From assembly GCA_026260175.1 (NCBI GenBank), contig JAKCWW010006229.1, positions 1-22,302 of the forward strand: a stretch of 22,302 nucleotides of DNA, read 5' to 3'. This document shows, piece after piece, positions 1-11,161 of the stretch (its first letter is position 1; every line of letters starts with the position of its first letter). A model generated the notes under the pieces. That model was not told where the DNA came from. It ran no database searches and saw nothing but the letters and a program-made list of their open reading frames with translations. Made by a program: the position numbers and the translations under genes. Origin of the DNA: Reticulitermes lucifugus. Taxonomy: Eukaryota; Arthropoda; Insecta; Blattodea; Rhinotermitidae.

Positions 1-863
1 GATTTTTTAGCCCTCTAAAACTGTAAAAAGGGTGCGGATTAGATTCGAGAATATACGGTAGATCCAAAAAAATTAACATTTTTACATTTCCCTTGTAAGG
101 AGTTCCTTTTCACTGGTCCGTTAAAAAGCCTCTTATGCAAGAAACACTGTATTTAACCGATTATTTTACTGAAATTTAGAAATTCATATTATTAAGTTTT
201 TCTGGATAAGTTGAAATAAAAAATGTTTTCTCTAGCTCTGAATGATCGGTAAACATACAACTGAAAATTAACCATTTCAGAACACAAATGATGTGTGTCT
301 GCAACACAATAATCAAACAGCAGAGTCATCAATTTACCTTTACATTGCCATTACAATACACAACATATATTGCTGTAATTTTCACTTACTTTTATCATTT
401 TATTTCAATTCTGCAGTTCTAAGATACAAGGTCTCTGTTACCAATTGCCAATCTGCCACTTCATTTGGCATATTTGTGTTGAAACTGCCATACATTTGTA
501 ACAGCATAAACCACCTCTATTCTTCACCCCACAATATTTTGAGAGACAAAGCAAGGAGTTTGCACCTTCTGTTCAGTACCCTCGTCTGAAACATGTTCCT
601 GTGTCAGAATGTCCAACAGGCACATCACACCTCTGAACGTGGTGTTATCAGACCACGAACCAAACACCAGCAGCTCTACTAAACCTACAGTGCCAAATGT
701 ACAAAATTTCAACCTTAGACATTGCTACATCTAACAGCCTGTGACATCTGCTGGCATTTTATCTACACTACATGGTAAATAAATATTTGGAGAACTTCTT
801 ACCCTACATATTGTTCTCACACATTTATATGAATGTAAACATCATACACCACTATAAAAAGCG
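1..863. other. Intergenic or intronic sequence, nothing recognised
   Basis: The short frames here (293-589 plus, 524-712 minus) show no domain and lack coding character. No RNA gene or repeat I know is visible. Confidence 0.5.
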
Positions 864-1345
864 TAGCTCTGACTCGAGAAGGGCAATGTCAGTACAGAGA
901 CTGGCTACAGGCTGGATGAGTGAGATTGGAATGCATGAGGTGAACCACGGTAGCTCATCCAGTATAGAGACTATGGAGTGGGCAGCTGAGGCTCATTTAC
1001 AAGAAATAAACCAGGGAAGATCAGCCAGTGTAGTGGATGTCTACAGGCTGGACAACTGCTGTCTGATTACAAAAGGTGAGCCAGAGTAACTGACCACATA
1101 GTACTTGACACTGGGTCGATGACTGGGGTTTGGTTCCCGGCAAAGACCAAGATTTTTCTTCCACCACCGTGTCCAGGCCAGCTCTGAAGTCTATCATTCC
1201 CTAGTAGAAGAGTGGATGAGGCGTGAAACAGACCAATCCCCTCCCACTACTGCCACGGTTAAGAATGCATGAAGCTGTACCTCCACTCCCTCATATGTTT
1301 TCATGGTGTGATGTTCAATGAAGGATACAGATACCTTTACTCTTA
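864..1345 (+). repeat. Composite SINE-like region with three tRNA-like modules
   Basis: Three diverged modules follow each other: GTCAGTACAGAGACTGGCTAC (from about 888), GGTAGCTCATCCAGTATAGA (from about 949) and AGATCAGCCAGTGTAGTGG (from about 1018). CTACAGGCTGGA occurs in the first and third. Then comes a B-box-like GGTTTGGTTCCCGG (1128-1141) and the family C tail with ACGGTTAAGAATGCATGAAG and TTTTCATGGTGTGATG. The open frame 772-1089 is a by-product. The structure suggests a SINE with duplicated heads, or nested SINEs. Confidence 0.55.
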
Positions 1346-2919
1346 CTGTTGTGCATAATGATACCCTCAAATAAAATATTAGAATATAGACTGTAAAAAA
1401 AGTGTCATAACCAGCGAATCCATTTGATTCCTTGAGGCCTCATTTCCAGGATTTCATACTGCATATCAACCCCCCCTCCAGGTAGCATGAGACCAAGAGG
1501 GGCTGCATTGTAGTGGAAGGGTTCAACATGTAATCCAAATGAATAAAATAATTTGGTTTTACATTTCAGAGTGCAAAACAAATTCACTGAACTGTTTTAA
1601 ATATTCAAATGATTTGACAGTTTGTAACACATTAATTATTCAACAGTTCTTACCTTACCATGCCTGTTCCTAGGGCTGAAAACAGAAATGGCAGATTGGC
1701 ACTGTGGGAATTAACGCTGGAATTTCTAAGATTAAAATTACAAAAATTTTATCACCCCAAGTCCTATCCTCTCATTCAGCTCTTCAAAGTTGGACATACC
1801 CTACCTGTTACTTTAAACAAAATAAAACAAAAAAACACAAAATGTGGACAAACTATTACATGGAAGGCTCTCAAGCCATTACAAAAACACAGTAGAAATA
1901 TCTTGCTAAAAATTAAAATTTACCACTGACTACATCAAGCCAGCAAATGTCTTAGAAGAGCCACAAACGGTCCGGTTATCACATCTCAGGCTGTATGGTA
2001 ACGTCTGTCTCATATGATTATTGCAATAAAGACCAATTATCTCCCTAAACAGCATTAACTGGTTGGTCTTTGTAATGGCGACACACTGTGTTTTGCGGAA
2101 GGTAAGACCAAGTTATTACATACAATTTACAAGAACTTCAGGCTTAAAAGGGTTACCTTTCCTTCCTTTCCCCAACTTCTACAGCCGGACTCACACAACC
2201 AGACAGCATCACATTATCTAGGCAGAACACTCCACACCCTGGCTGTTTTGTGCACAAAGTATCCTGTGCAATTTAAAGAACAGTACTGAAATTCATGTGT
2301 GGTATTTGGGCATTTTCAGTTAATGACTAAAGGGGCAAATATGTAAGCTTCAAATTTGTATGCTTCATAATTACTGAAATAAAAAACATACTGAAATATT
2401 ATAAACATGAGTGCAAAAAGTTATGAATTTCAAGTGCATTCATATTCCTGTCATTCAAGATGTCAGATGTCTTTAATCTGGGTTAATCAGTTAAAATTTT
2501 AGTTGCAATTTCCAGGGTTGCACAGTTATTGCACTACAACACACTTCCATCATTCCAAATCAAAACTGCTGGGAAGATTTAGGCTTGTCCAAAATAAAAC
2601 ACACAACCAATTTTACTCTAAAACCAAATAAAATAAAAGTGTAGGAAATTTTAAAACCATTCAGCATTCCTTGTAAGGTCACAATTAACATACTGAACAC
2701 AAAACTAGGGGTGTCCAAAGTATTGTCACAAAGACTAGAGACCACTGCAATCTTGAATTTTGCAACAGATAATGGAAGCAGTGTAATGCCGTGTATAATG
2801 ACCAATAAATTCAAGAAGACACTTTGATTTTAAATTTCCAGACATCACAATAATTAGCACCTACCACAATACACACCTTTTAGAGTGAATCCTTGCTGTC
2901 AGCATGCAGTGTCCCAGGT
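1346..2919. other. AT-rich sequence, nothing recognised
   Basis: Several short frames occur, none with a recognisable motif or plausible splice context. The segment 2820-2919 may be the outer tail of the Penelope-like remnant on its right. Confidence 0.5.
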
Positions 2920-3009
2920 GAGCTTCCAGGGACACCAAATGATAACCACTGACACTGCACTGTGCGCAGCCGTACTGAGGTAAGGGTTATGTAGCCTCAG
3001 GCGGGTGAA

Positions 3010-3730
3010 GCTCTAACATTTTTGGAGGACTCCCGTTTGTTCAGGAAATGAATTAAGAGGCTTCCATAATCTGCTTAGGCAGAATCCACCTTCCTGATTC
3101 ATGCTGGTGGGATGCAGTTTAAAGTTTATTACTTCCTTTATGAGCTGGCCAATGTGCTCAGATTTTTTGGCCATATTGGCATTGTTAAGCGCAAGTTGAT
3201 AGTTGAAGGCAAAGTTGTGTTCCAACACACATGACTTCTCCAGCTGGTAGTTGGGCGTGGCAATGGTGTTCCTTGAGCCTGGTCTTGATGCAGCAACCAG
3301 ATTACCACATATACACTTTGATGCAAACACACGGGATGTTATGTATGCCTGGAAATTTAAGGCCCAGGTCATTTCTGAAAGAATGGAGCAGCTGCAAAAT
3401 TTTCCTGGCTGGTAAGCCCATCATCTTGATGCCCACCTTTCCAATGCAGGTGAAAGTGTTTTGGACAAAGGTAAAGAAGGCTACTACCATGTGGCAGTCT
3501 TAGGGTGGTCTAATTTGCTGAGGTGGGTTTAGAGTGCACTAGATTTGTTTTGAGTTACGTCCACTGTTTCAGAAGGTGGTCTGCCAAGTGTTGGACACTC
3601 TTCTGGCCATAGATAACTTTGGCCTAATGTGCTACAGTGAACATCACAAAGCACTTCTTCACAAGGTGGTGGTATATATTTGTATGGCTTACTTTTCTGT
3701 ATACTTTACAACCCAAGGAGCCATATTTTT
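3010..3730 (-). pseudogene. Penelope-like retroelement remnant (RT end, GIY-YIG)
   Basis: Three minus-strand frames together show the end of a Penelope-like polyprotein. Near 3720-3660 there is KVYRKVSHTNIY, like the YRKPTHT motif of the reverse transcriptase end. At 3440-3300 come KVGIKMMGLPARKI, NDLGLKFPGIHNIPC and KVYMW, the linker and start of the GIY-YIG endonuclease. At 3250-3050 come CVLEHNFAF, EHIGQLIKEVINFKLHP and SMNQEGGFCLSRLWKPL, the end of that domain. Several frameshifts and stops separate these blocks, so the element is dead. Such elements copy and insert themselves by target-primed reverse transcription. The 3' tail probably reaches about 2920. Confidence 0.78.
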
Positions 3731-4326
3731 CTCTTTAAATATCGATGTCACAGGACTTCTTTCTTCAGTCTCGTGCTGCTGACATCCTAGGGCACCTGGA
3801 ACAGCAACTCACCAATTCCAGTTCATTACACTCAACAGATGGATAAAAATCGCGGAACATGAAGCGCACACAACTGTCAAATTAATACACTTACTGGCAT
3901 TTGCCACATGCAGAAGATGGCCCATTAATAAAAAACTTTCTTTGCAGTGTATTTTTTGTAATTCTTCAAATTAAAGTGCCAAACACACTCCATAATTATC
4001 ATATGCCATGCCAGACACCTATAGTCTAGTAACTCCCGCCGTGATGGGCAGGGACGTACAGAAACTCCCAGAATGTCCCTGCTTCAAAGTATCCATCATC
4101 ACTTGCAACAGTAACACCCTGACAGATGTACCTCACATGCCATAAAATGGAAGAAATGATTACACGAAGCCTTAATAAATTTCTAAGAAGTTATTGTAAC
4201 AATTTGTGCTTCTGCAATTAAACTCATCAAAATGAAAACCTTTACTGGAAATATGATACACAGTCAGTATGGATTTCAACACAACACACTAGCCTATAAT
4301 TTAATACATGGCTTCCTCATGTTTTG
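3731..4326. other. Decayed sequence upstream of the Penelope-like remnant
   Basis: In the minus direction this is where more of the reverse transcriptase would lie, but stops are dense and I see no further conserved motif beyond about 3830. The rest has no recognisable feature. Confidence 0.45.
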
Positions 4327-4535
4327 TCGTTGTGCCATGACTCGTGGATAGTCTGTGGCCTCTCACTGTAGAAGCCCAGGTTCGATCCCAGGCCATTCAA
4401 ATGTGGGTTTTATGGTGGACAAAAGGTGACAATGTGATAGTTTTTTCACCGAGTACTTCAGTTTTCCACACAGCAGTATAATTCCACGCACGCTCCGTTA
4501 CCATATTTCGTTCACCTATCACCACTATATAATCT
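4327..4535 (+). repeat. Degenerate SINE family A copy
   Basis: GTGCCATGACTCGTGG, CCTCTCACTGTAGAAGCC, GGTTCGATCCCAGG, TTATGGTGGACAAAAGGTGAC and GTATAATTCCACGCACGC follow the order of the intact copy at 17734-18019. The B-box-like sequence is better kept than the A box. Many substitutions show that it is old. I could not identify target-site duplications. Confidence 0.75.
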
Positions 4536-5394
4536 TAGCAATTGACATCGTCACTAAATAAAAGTTCTCTATTTCTCCCCTCACATTAAGTGTGAAGAGA
4601 AATGAAATACTTTATAATGCTCAGAACCCTTTCATCAGGAAAGCTTTCTCACTGGTACTGCAGTCTCTTCACTGATGCCCCTCCAGCACTGTCAACACAA
4701 TTACAAACTGTTTAAAGCCTTACACAACTGTCAAGTACAATGCACATATTACAGCACAAGCACAATTTTATATTCCCTCATATCAGCACTTAATGCTTCA
4801 GCCTTGGCCGACACTTTTGTGTTCGCAAGGTACAATGCTAGTTAACGTTTCACATTCACATGCAACCACTGTTCCACTACAACTGCCAGACTCACCGTTA
4901 TGACCTGATTTGTAAGCTTGCGATAGCTTGCTTTGTTACGAGCTAAAACGGAGATCAGACAACAGGGCCACGTTCTTCTGCCCAAACTGGGGATTTCTAT
5001 ATCATATGTAGGTCAGGAGGTGGAATCTTAACATTGTACCAGGAATGTAATGTCTGCAACAACCAGCACTAATAAAGGCAATCCTAATATTAAGAGATTT
5101 CAAAGGCAGCATACTACATAATACATACAATATTAATTCTTATAAAGAAAATAGGACAGCATCAACAAAGTCTCCATAGTGCTCAATGGTAATCATCCAA
5201 TAACATTCTGCTAAAAACAGTTCAGGTTTATGTAATGTGCACTGCATTCTGGGAGTCTGAACTACTCCAAACTTCCAACAGCCATTGTCAATATATCAGA
5301 AAGCATGTAATTTTATATTTAAAATAGCTTAAAAACTGTCATCAGAAAAATAAAGGGAATGCAAAGGCTACTCAGCTATTCAATAAATTTCCCA
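4536..5394. other. AT-rich sequence, nothing recognised
   Basis: There is no long open frame and no repeat that I can place. A small inverted repeat, TTCTCCCCTCACAT and TGTGAAGAGAAAT near 4573-4602, could form a short hairpin. Confidence 0.45.
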
Positions 5395-5535
5395 CCTTTC
5401 ACACACCGAAAGGTTCACTGGTCCTTAATTTGAGCCAAATGAATCCAGTTCACATTGTGTGCGCCCCGTTCTACCATATGATATCCACATCCGACACATT
5501 CGCAGAGCACGCCAATAAGTGTATGGGGGTCACAA
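5395..5535 (-). mobile_element. Short tail of a dispersed retroelement
   Basis: The minus strand gives CECVGCGYHMVERGAHNVNW followed by IHLAQIKDQ and a stop, close to the ending (WIHLAQDRDQW...) that is spread as a repeat tail in many insect genomes. It lacks the usual following tryptophan-rich residues. I rely on remembered similarity, so the class is only tentatively LINE-like. Confidence 0.45.
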
Positions 5536-5751
5536 GTGCACAAAACATAGCATGGCTAACTTGAAGACAGATGATTTTACTACAGGAAGTTTAGACTGAC
5601 AGCACAAAAAAAATTGTGATTCAAGCCTGTCTTACATCCTTTGAAAGGCAAATGGAACCTTCATACTATACAAATTAAAACTCACAACTCTAAGAAAAAC
5701 ACAACCCAGATTTCCACACAATGGTTTATGTTCTTAGCTCTGGGATAATAT

Positions 5752-6276
5752 TCAGCAAGTAATGACAAGCAAACTGCATCCAGTGGCAACAAACAAACCT
5801 GTTTTCAACAATAAAGGTGACCCACATAGTGGACAACCTTGTAGCTTAAACTGAAACTCAAAACACTCCAAGTCTAAGTCACAAGGCAGGGCAAAAAGTA
5901 TGTAAGAGCTTGTAAATTCACCCTTATAGCCCACAAGGCACAGCTGTGGACACAAAATATCACGTAACTGCCGGCAACTGATCATGTCTTCATCTACAAC
6001 CAGCCTGTCCAATCAAATGTCTCTTCTCTCATAACTGAGGGTAATGTCATGCTGGGGACCCCCAAGAAGGCAGAATGTAATTCTTACACCCCCAACTAGA
6101 CTCACTGGAAGTCCAGTGTTAGTGCGAAGTTCCCACGTGGAACCCACAGGAAACATGGAGAATGACCATGCAATAAAGTTCATCACAGTTGGTGCCAAGC
6201 GGTGATGTGTTTCTTTGTGAAGCCACGTCGGACGCCATGCCTGCAAGGAGAGATGAACGGTGGATGAATGGTCCAA
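5752..6276 (-). other. Unassigned, almost open minus-strand segment
   Basis: After a good acceptor-like tract (CATCTCTCCTTGCAG, near 6250) the frame runs AWRPTWLHKETHHRLAPTV, FIAWSFSMFPVGSTWELRT, GVRITFCLLGGPQHDI and LSYERRDI to a TGA at about 6013. Past that single stop it is open again for 86 codons (LDRLVVDEDMISC ... LQGCPLCGSPLLLK) to 5752. One stop in about 170 codons is unusual for this AT-rich DNA. I recognise no domain. It could be a terminal exon with 3' UTR of an unknown gene, a decayed exon, or a transposon piece. The start is not fixed, since no upstream exon was found. Confidence 0.3.
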
Positions 6277-7977
6277 GGCAAGGTCCTAGATGGGTGGGCT
6301 GTGCTGGCTAAATCATGCTGCATAACCCAAAGTATAACACACACATTAAGGGCAGAACAATATCAAAATGAGATTCAAAATAAACCTGGAAGGTTTGGGA
6401 CAGGTAACACAAGACCTGTTGTTGAGGAAAAATCAGCCCACAAAATAAAAGAAGGGGTGTGGTGGATGTAGCGTGGGGTGCCCTTAACTTCCAACAACCA
6501 ACCTCATAAATCCCACACATATATTTTATTAACAATCAATAAATACAGGGTTGGCTAGACGTTTGATGCTGGAACGATGGTCTGAACTTGTAGTCTGCGC
6601 AGTGTGGGCAGAACAGCCGGTGGTGACAGGTGACACCAGTAGCGTATGGCTTGGCTGTAGAGTAGTGCTGAGGTGCAGGCCCATGGGGAAGCTTAAGCTC
6701 GGACGAGTAATGGCCGGCAATCAAGCTGGCCGCGGCTGCCGCTAGGCTTCACTGCTGCTACTTCACTGATGCTCCTCACTGCAAATGTTGTGCCCTGACA
6801 CTGCTGCTGCTAGCTGTACTCTGGTGGGCTTGCAGAGCTGGTCATGGGGGTGACTGTATTGGCTGGTGAGGTGGAGAACACAATCTGGCCCTTAAAATGG
6901 CCCTTAGTAAGTTATTACTGCAGCTCTGTATATAACAGTGGGGAAGCTCTGACACGGGATATGCTGAACCTTTACCTACCAAAAAGGAAAATTTCCATAC
7001 AAACACCTCCATCTGTAAACATGCTCCCTCAACAATTTCCAAATGGTATCTCAAGGCCATAATACATTCAAACTGTGCTAGAACACACTTAATCCTCTGT
7101 TTACTTCAACCTTTGAAAATACCTTACCCAACTGGAATCCAAATGTTCTGGAAGCAAAATGGTTGCCACCCTGAACCTGGGTCCCTGGTGACTGTGTTCC
7201 AAAAGCCAATGATGTGTTGCACAGTCAGGTCTAGTCATGTGGGCTCACTGAGCCTATCCATGGCATGTTGTTGCCAAGAAGTTGTCAGCCACTTTCAGTA
7301 TAAATTATGAAGCACCTCAATATGCAGTTTTCTCCATCCTCCTGTTACTGTCTCTCTTTGGGGCCCAAATATGAGTTGTAAAATAACTGTACCTTCTGAT
7401 ACAAATTTCTTATTATATGTTTATTTCCCAGTATGATATATCTGCCATACATTCGAACATCGTGTATATTAAGCTTGGATTTCATCATATGTGTGATGGG
7501 CTGCATATGAGCTTTCAGTTATGTCACATCAGAAAAATTGAATACTTCTCAAGTAATGCCAATGCAAAAGTTTGAAACATTGTAGGTGTGTGTGGATAAC
7601 ATGTCTTGACGAAAAGTGGAAAAGAAACGGAGTTACCCAAACTGAATCAAACAGCCAAAGTCAAAATGGCTCAACAAAATTTTGAATCCATCAATGACTT
7701 CCCATAGCTTGAACACTATTACTTGCACGGTGACATGACAAAAGTAAGACCTGATTTTCAAAACTGAGCCATCACACTCCTCAGCTCAAATGTGAAGCTA
7801 CATGTTTTGTTTCATAATGCCCATACTAAAAATCAGTTCTGGCATCACAAAATCAGAAACCCAAAATTCTTGGAGGATACTGGGAAACTGTGGATGGTAA
7901 GGCTCTTCAGGTCTACTCCACTGGACACATGTCTAGTTAGGTTAGTTCAAAAAGGTAATGATCACCCTGTAACAGGA
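6277..7977. other. Region without identified gene; GC-rich part at 6540-6850
   Basis: From 6540 to 6850 base composition shifts to clearly higher GC with several CpG sites (GCTCGGACGAG, GGCCGCGGCTGCCGC). On the minus strand an AATAAA lies just left of it (near 6528) and the minus frame stays open from 6724 to 6308 with one stop. This could be an LTR-like or transcribed sequence, but I found no paired LTR, primer site or known domain. From 6860 to 7977 I see only AT-rich sequence with short chance frames. Confidence 0.4.
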
Positions 7978-8150
7978 CATTAAGGCCCAGAAGGGGAGGA
8001 CAGGTACAATGCTACTCTTTCTTTAATCTTGGCAGTAGATAGGGGTGAGTGGTTAATGCCAGACTCTGGCCACTTTACCCCTGGGAAACAGAGCCGTTAA
8101 CCATTGTACAGAATGCTAGGTGGGCCTTGGGGCAGTTCAAGGTTTTGGAA
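7978..8150 (-). repeat. Old partial SINE family B copy
   Basis: The plus strand has AAGGCCCAGAAGGGGAGGAC, CTACTCTTTCTTTAATCTTG, GGTGAGTGGTTAA and TTTACCCCTGGGAAACAGAG in the same order and spacing as the copies at 19001-19287 and 19670-19938. The tRNA-like head at the right end is missing. The divergence is clearly higher than in the intron copies, so it is an older, truncated insertion. Confidence 0.75.
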
Positions 8151-8461
8151 ATATGTATCTATTAATTACTTAATAAAATTCACTCATCCAAGGGCTACAG
8201 TATGCTTCATATAAAGTTCTTCTGGTTAAGAGGTATAAGTCTTTTCATCACTGCATCAATTTTAGCAACTATAGGCAAACATTTTGTACAGTTAGAACAA
8301 AAATGACCATACTCTCACCAGAAGTGAATACAGAGCATATTTCTGTATTACTAGGCTGATCAGGTTAGAAGTTTGATAAGGACAGTCCTTTGGAGTGTGT
8401 GTAAAGTGTCTTCCAAATTACCTCCTTACTTGTAAAAAAGTATGTAAGTGAATATCTAGAC

Positions 8462-8875
8462 CAGTGGTTCTCAACCTTTAGGTGCTTGCAGCACAATGAC
8501 AATATTAGTTTCTTTTTAGAGCAACACTATAATCACAGTACAGACCTAACCTCATATGACCATTAACTTACAAAAATCCCATTAATTGTATAAAAACATG
8601 AAATTATCATACAGCAGAAAGATGTTTTGATATCAAATGTATAAAGCTTCGGTAAATGCAGTGGTTTCCAGCTTTTATATACAAGTGCCCCACACCTTCA
8701 CAAGGACCTGACTGAACCCACACTCCCTCTCTTCACTCTGTGTGTATAAGGAACGCCTTTATCACTTTTTCATTTTTAAAATCTTAATCTGGGCATTTGT
8801 GTATAATCATTCTTCTATTCAAAGCCTTGCCGCACACTTGGCAAAAGCTCATGATATAACGGCTGAGAATGACTG
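8462..8875. mobile_element. hAT-like non-autonomous element with 8-bp duplication
   Basis: The left end CAGTGGTTCTCAACCTTT is a classic hAT terminal sequence; the right end GGCTGAGAATGACTG is its imperfect inverted match. ATCTAGAC (8454-8461) and ATCTAGCC (8876-8883) make an 8-bp target-site duplication with one mismatch, as expected for hAT transposons. There is no transposase frame, so it is a MITE-type deletion derivative. A second similar motif, CAGTGGTTTCCAGC, near 8660 may be an internal end or a nested insertion. Confidence 0.8.
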
Positions 8876-8948
8876 ATCTAGCCTAACTCTGCTGGCAATA
8901 ATTTGAGGACACCCATTTTCCATCTAGTAAACGTAAATATTTAATCTT

Positions 8949-9200
8949 CTAGTATGCTATCCAGAGTTGACTACGAAATAGACCGGCTCCTCCAGAATGT
9001 CGGCAACCATTTTCCAGCCGACGCGGCGCTACATCCCAGAAGACCTGAATCTTCAATATGACTGCTAGCACCTCAAAACCTCGCACTGTAAAAGTGTTCC
9101 GGGTCGTTAGGCATACGTCGATTGGTAAACTGACCCTGAAGATAAGCCATGACGATCCTTCAGAACGCCAACTGCTTATCAGTGGATAGTGAAAAACAAC
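8949..9200 (-). repeat. Dispersed insect repeat (FEVL...FWDV type)
   Basis: The minus-strand translation contains LTTRNTFTVRGFEVLAV and ILKIQVFWDVAPRRLEN, which resembles a high-copy repeat seen in translated insect contigs (FEVLTAV...IFWDVTPC). The plus strand has the piece CCCAGAAGACCTGAATCTTC, also found in changed form near 17541. No start, stop pattern or conserved domain supports a host gene. The repeat class is unknown to me. Confidence 0.55.
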
Positions 9201-10146
9201 CGAAGACATGCATCTTCACTTTTCACCGGTATCTCCAATACATGTCATACCTCAAATATTAAGACACTTAATTGTCCCTTCTGGCTTACCTGCAAAATAT
9301 TATGCAAGCACTTTACACTGTTACCTTAAACAGTGCAGGATTTCACAATTATTAATGTATACACTCATACATACCCACTTCGCTCACGAAATGGCTACTC
9401 CGGAACTCACGATGACGGACAACAGATTACACACGAATTGCTTTGCAATATTCATCTTTGCAAAGAAAATTATCACACAGACGACCCACTCGTCAGGAAT
9501 ACGACGGCGATCCAAAGGTATTCGAACTGTTTAAGTGACAAGCGCATTTGAAACTTCTGCCCATTACCTTCACATGGAAGTGGTAAACTTATACGATAAA
9601 ATATGGCTATTTAAGTCACTATAATAGCAGGTTCCAATAACACCTCAAAATGTACACTAATTATTACGCCTGTTACTGCGTCACTTTAAACGAATGAATC
9701 CTCGGGCTTTCCGGACACAAAACGATAGAGCACTTCGCATACACACGGATATCTTTTGCACAGTTCGCAAACAGAATTTACGATCACTATGTGGCTTGCA
9801 TCCCAGACTCTATGACAAAGATTTCTTTATTGCACATTAAATTACAAAATGAACTACACTGGAATTTCTACCCATAATGCGGATGCTGATACTTCGATAG
9901 TTGAGGAAAATATTTTCAAGAGGTGAAGTATGACCAACGGTAACATCCAGTATGCCTAATGATGTGAATTTATCGTGTGTTATCTTACTTACAGTAAGGT
10001 TATTATGTATAACTCGCTGAATGTGAGGTATATTTACAGGTATTAGAGCAAGTATAAGCTATTAATGCCTAAAAAATATAATACTGTACTAAATTGATTT
10101 AAAAATGATGGCCTCCAGAACATTGCTAGTAAGCATAAACTCTCTA
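9201..10146. other. Intergenic sequence, nothing recognised
   Basis: The 108-codon plus-strand frame at 9208-9534 has an overlapping frame of similar length, no domain and no composition typical of coding DNA, so I treat it as chance. No other feature is visible. Confidence 0.5.
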
Positions 10147-10400
10147 CAGCAAGGACTCTCATACTTTTTCGCTGGCGTACCACTGAATGAAATTTAACAA
10201 TTCCAGTGTACCACCAATACTTTATGTTTTTTGTATTTAAGCTTGAATCTAAAAAATTAATTGGAAAGATTGGAGAAACTAGGAAATAAATGTGGCTTAT
10301 GTTACATTTCATAAAACTTTTATTCGTTTTTATATTCCGATTTTTTATTAAGACCGCATACCAGTAGTGGTAAGCGTACCACAGTTGGAGAAACCACTCT
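10147..10400. mobile_element. Likely hAT-like non-autonomous element
   Basis: The left part has CTCTCATACTTTTTCGCTGG followed by CGTACCACTG; the right part has GCGTACCACAGTTGGAG and AAACCACTCT, the rough inverted counterpart. This pattern of CAG-GG-TCTCAAACTTTTT with GTACCAC is common for hAT-derived repeats. The flanking sequence gives only a partial CTCTA match, so the borders are approximate. No transposase is encoded. Confidence 0.5.
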
Positions 10401-10693
10401 ATGTAGTGTTTGCTCCTAAATATGTATATGACAAATACTATTACAATATGGAGAAGAATTAGAGGTCGATAAGAAAAATAGTCGATCTGTTACGAGATAT
10501 ATTTGTTAGTCCACTTCCCTGTAATCAGAAACCTCTCTGGTTATCAGTCGTCCGTCTCATAACCTCACAATATTTGTAAAAGAACAAAACCTTGGCGTTA
10601 GTTCGAGTGCTTTAAAAGTTAATCTTTCAGGTATTATTTCACGTTAAGCATCCCAAATAATAAATATGCAGTGTGTGTCTAGCAGTAGCAGTA

Positions 10694-10713
10694 TAGTAGT
10701 AGTAGTAGTAGTA
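10694..10713. repeat. (TAG)n microsatellite
   Basis: TAG is repeated about six times, preceded by interrupted AGCAGTAGCAG. Confidence 0.9.
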
Positions 10714-10826
10714 ATTCTTATACAAGACTGAAAAGACTTTTCATTTGTCAAGAAACGCAAGAAATAAACACATTCACTTCCTCTTCAAATATGTATATTA
10801 TAACATAAAACCATAATTCATAGTGC

Positions 10827-10915
10827 TTGAGAACCATGCCATGAAGACGTAGGAGGCAGAAGATGTACAGCTCCATGCATTCTTAACCGTAGAATTATGT
10901 GGTGGTGAAACGTCT
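10827..10915 (-). repeat. Family C repeat fragment
   Basis: The reverse complement reads CGGTTAAGAATGCATGGAGC then TGTACATCTTCTGCCTCC and CTTCATGGCATGGTTC, matching the tail of the composite repeat at 1255-1310 and part of the 302-bp unit at 12934-13235. It is a short, old copy downstream of the transglutaminase stop. Confidence 0.65.
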
Positions 10916-11161
10916 GTATCACACACCGGCTGTGTCACCACTGTCAGATGGTCTGCCACGTGCCCTGAAAGAATTGCTTCTGGTTTTTTTAAATATACAT
11001 TTTTCGAAATAAACAGCTACGAACAAGAAGTTATGCAATATGTGTGCAATATAGTTGTATTTAACTAATGAATTAAAGTAACAATATTGTAAATATATCT
11101 ATTCTACCTGATATCAGCAAATCTGGTTCTATTGTATGCCCTGTCAGTGACAGTTCAAAAA

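Larger units (their letters stand above)
10401..11161 (-). other. Tg: Probable 3' UTR and downstream flank of transglutaminase
   Basis: This follows the transglutaminase stop in gene orientation. It contains the family C fragment (10827-10915) and the TAG microsatellite. No AATAAA or ATTAAA appears on the minus strand; the first AATAAA lies near 10319, inside the hAT-like element. The cleavage site therefore cannot be placed from sequence. Confidence 0.4.

Noticed and set aside
6190..6250. Possible last transglutaminase exon after the acceptor near 6250
   Set aside because: In the required phase it gives only about 20 residues without family similarity; the exon at 11306-11162 fits in both phase and sequence.
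9208..9534. 108-codon plus-strand frame as a gene
   Set aside because: No domain, no convincing start or splice context, and an overlapping frame of similar length; probably chance.
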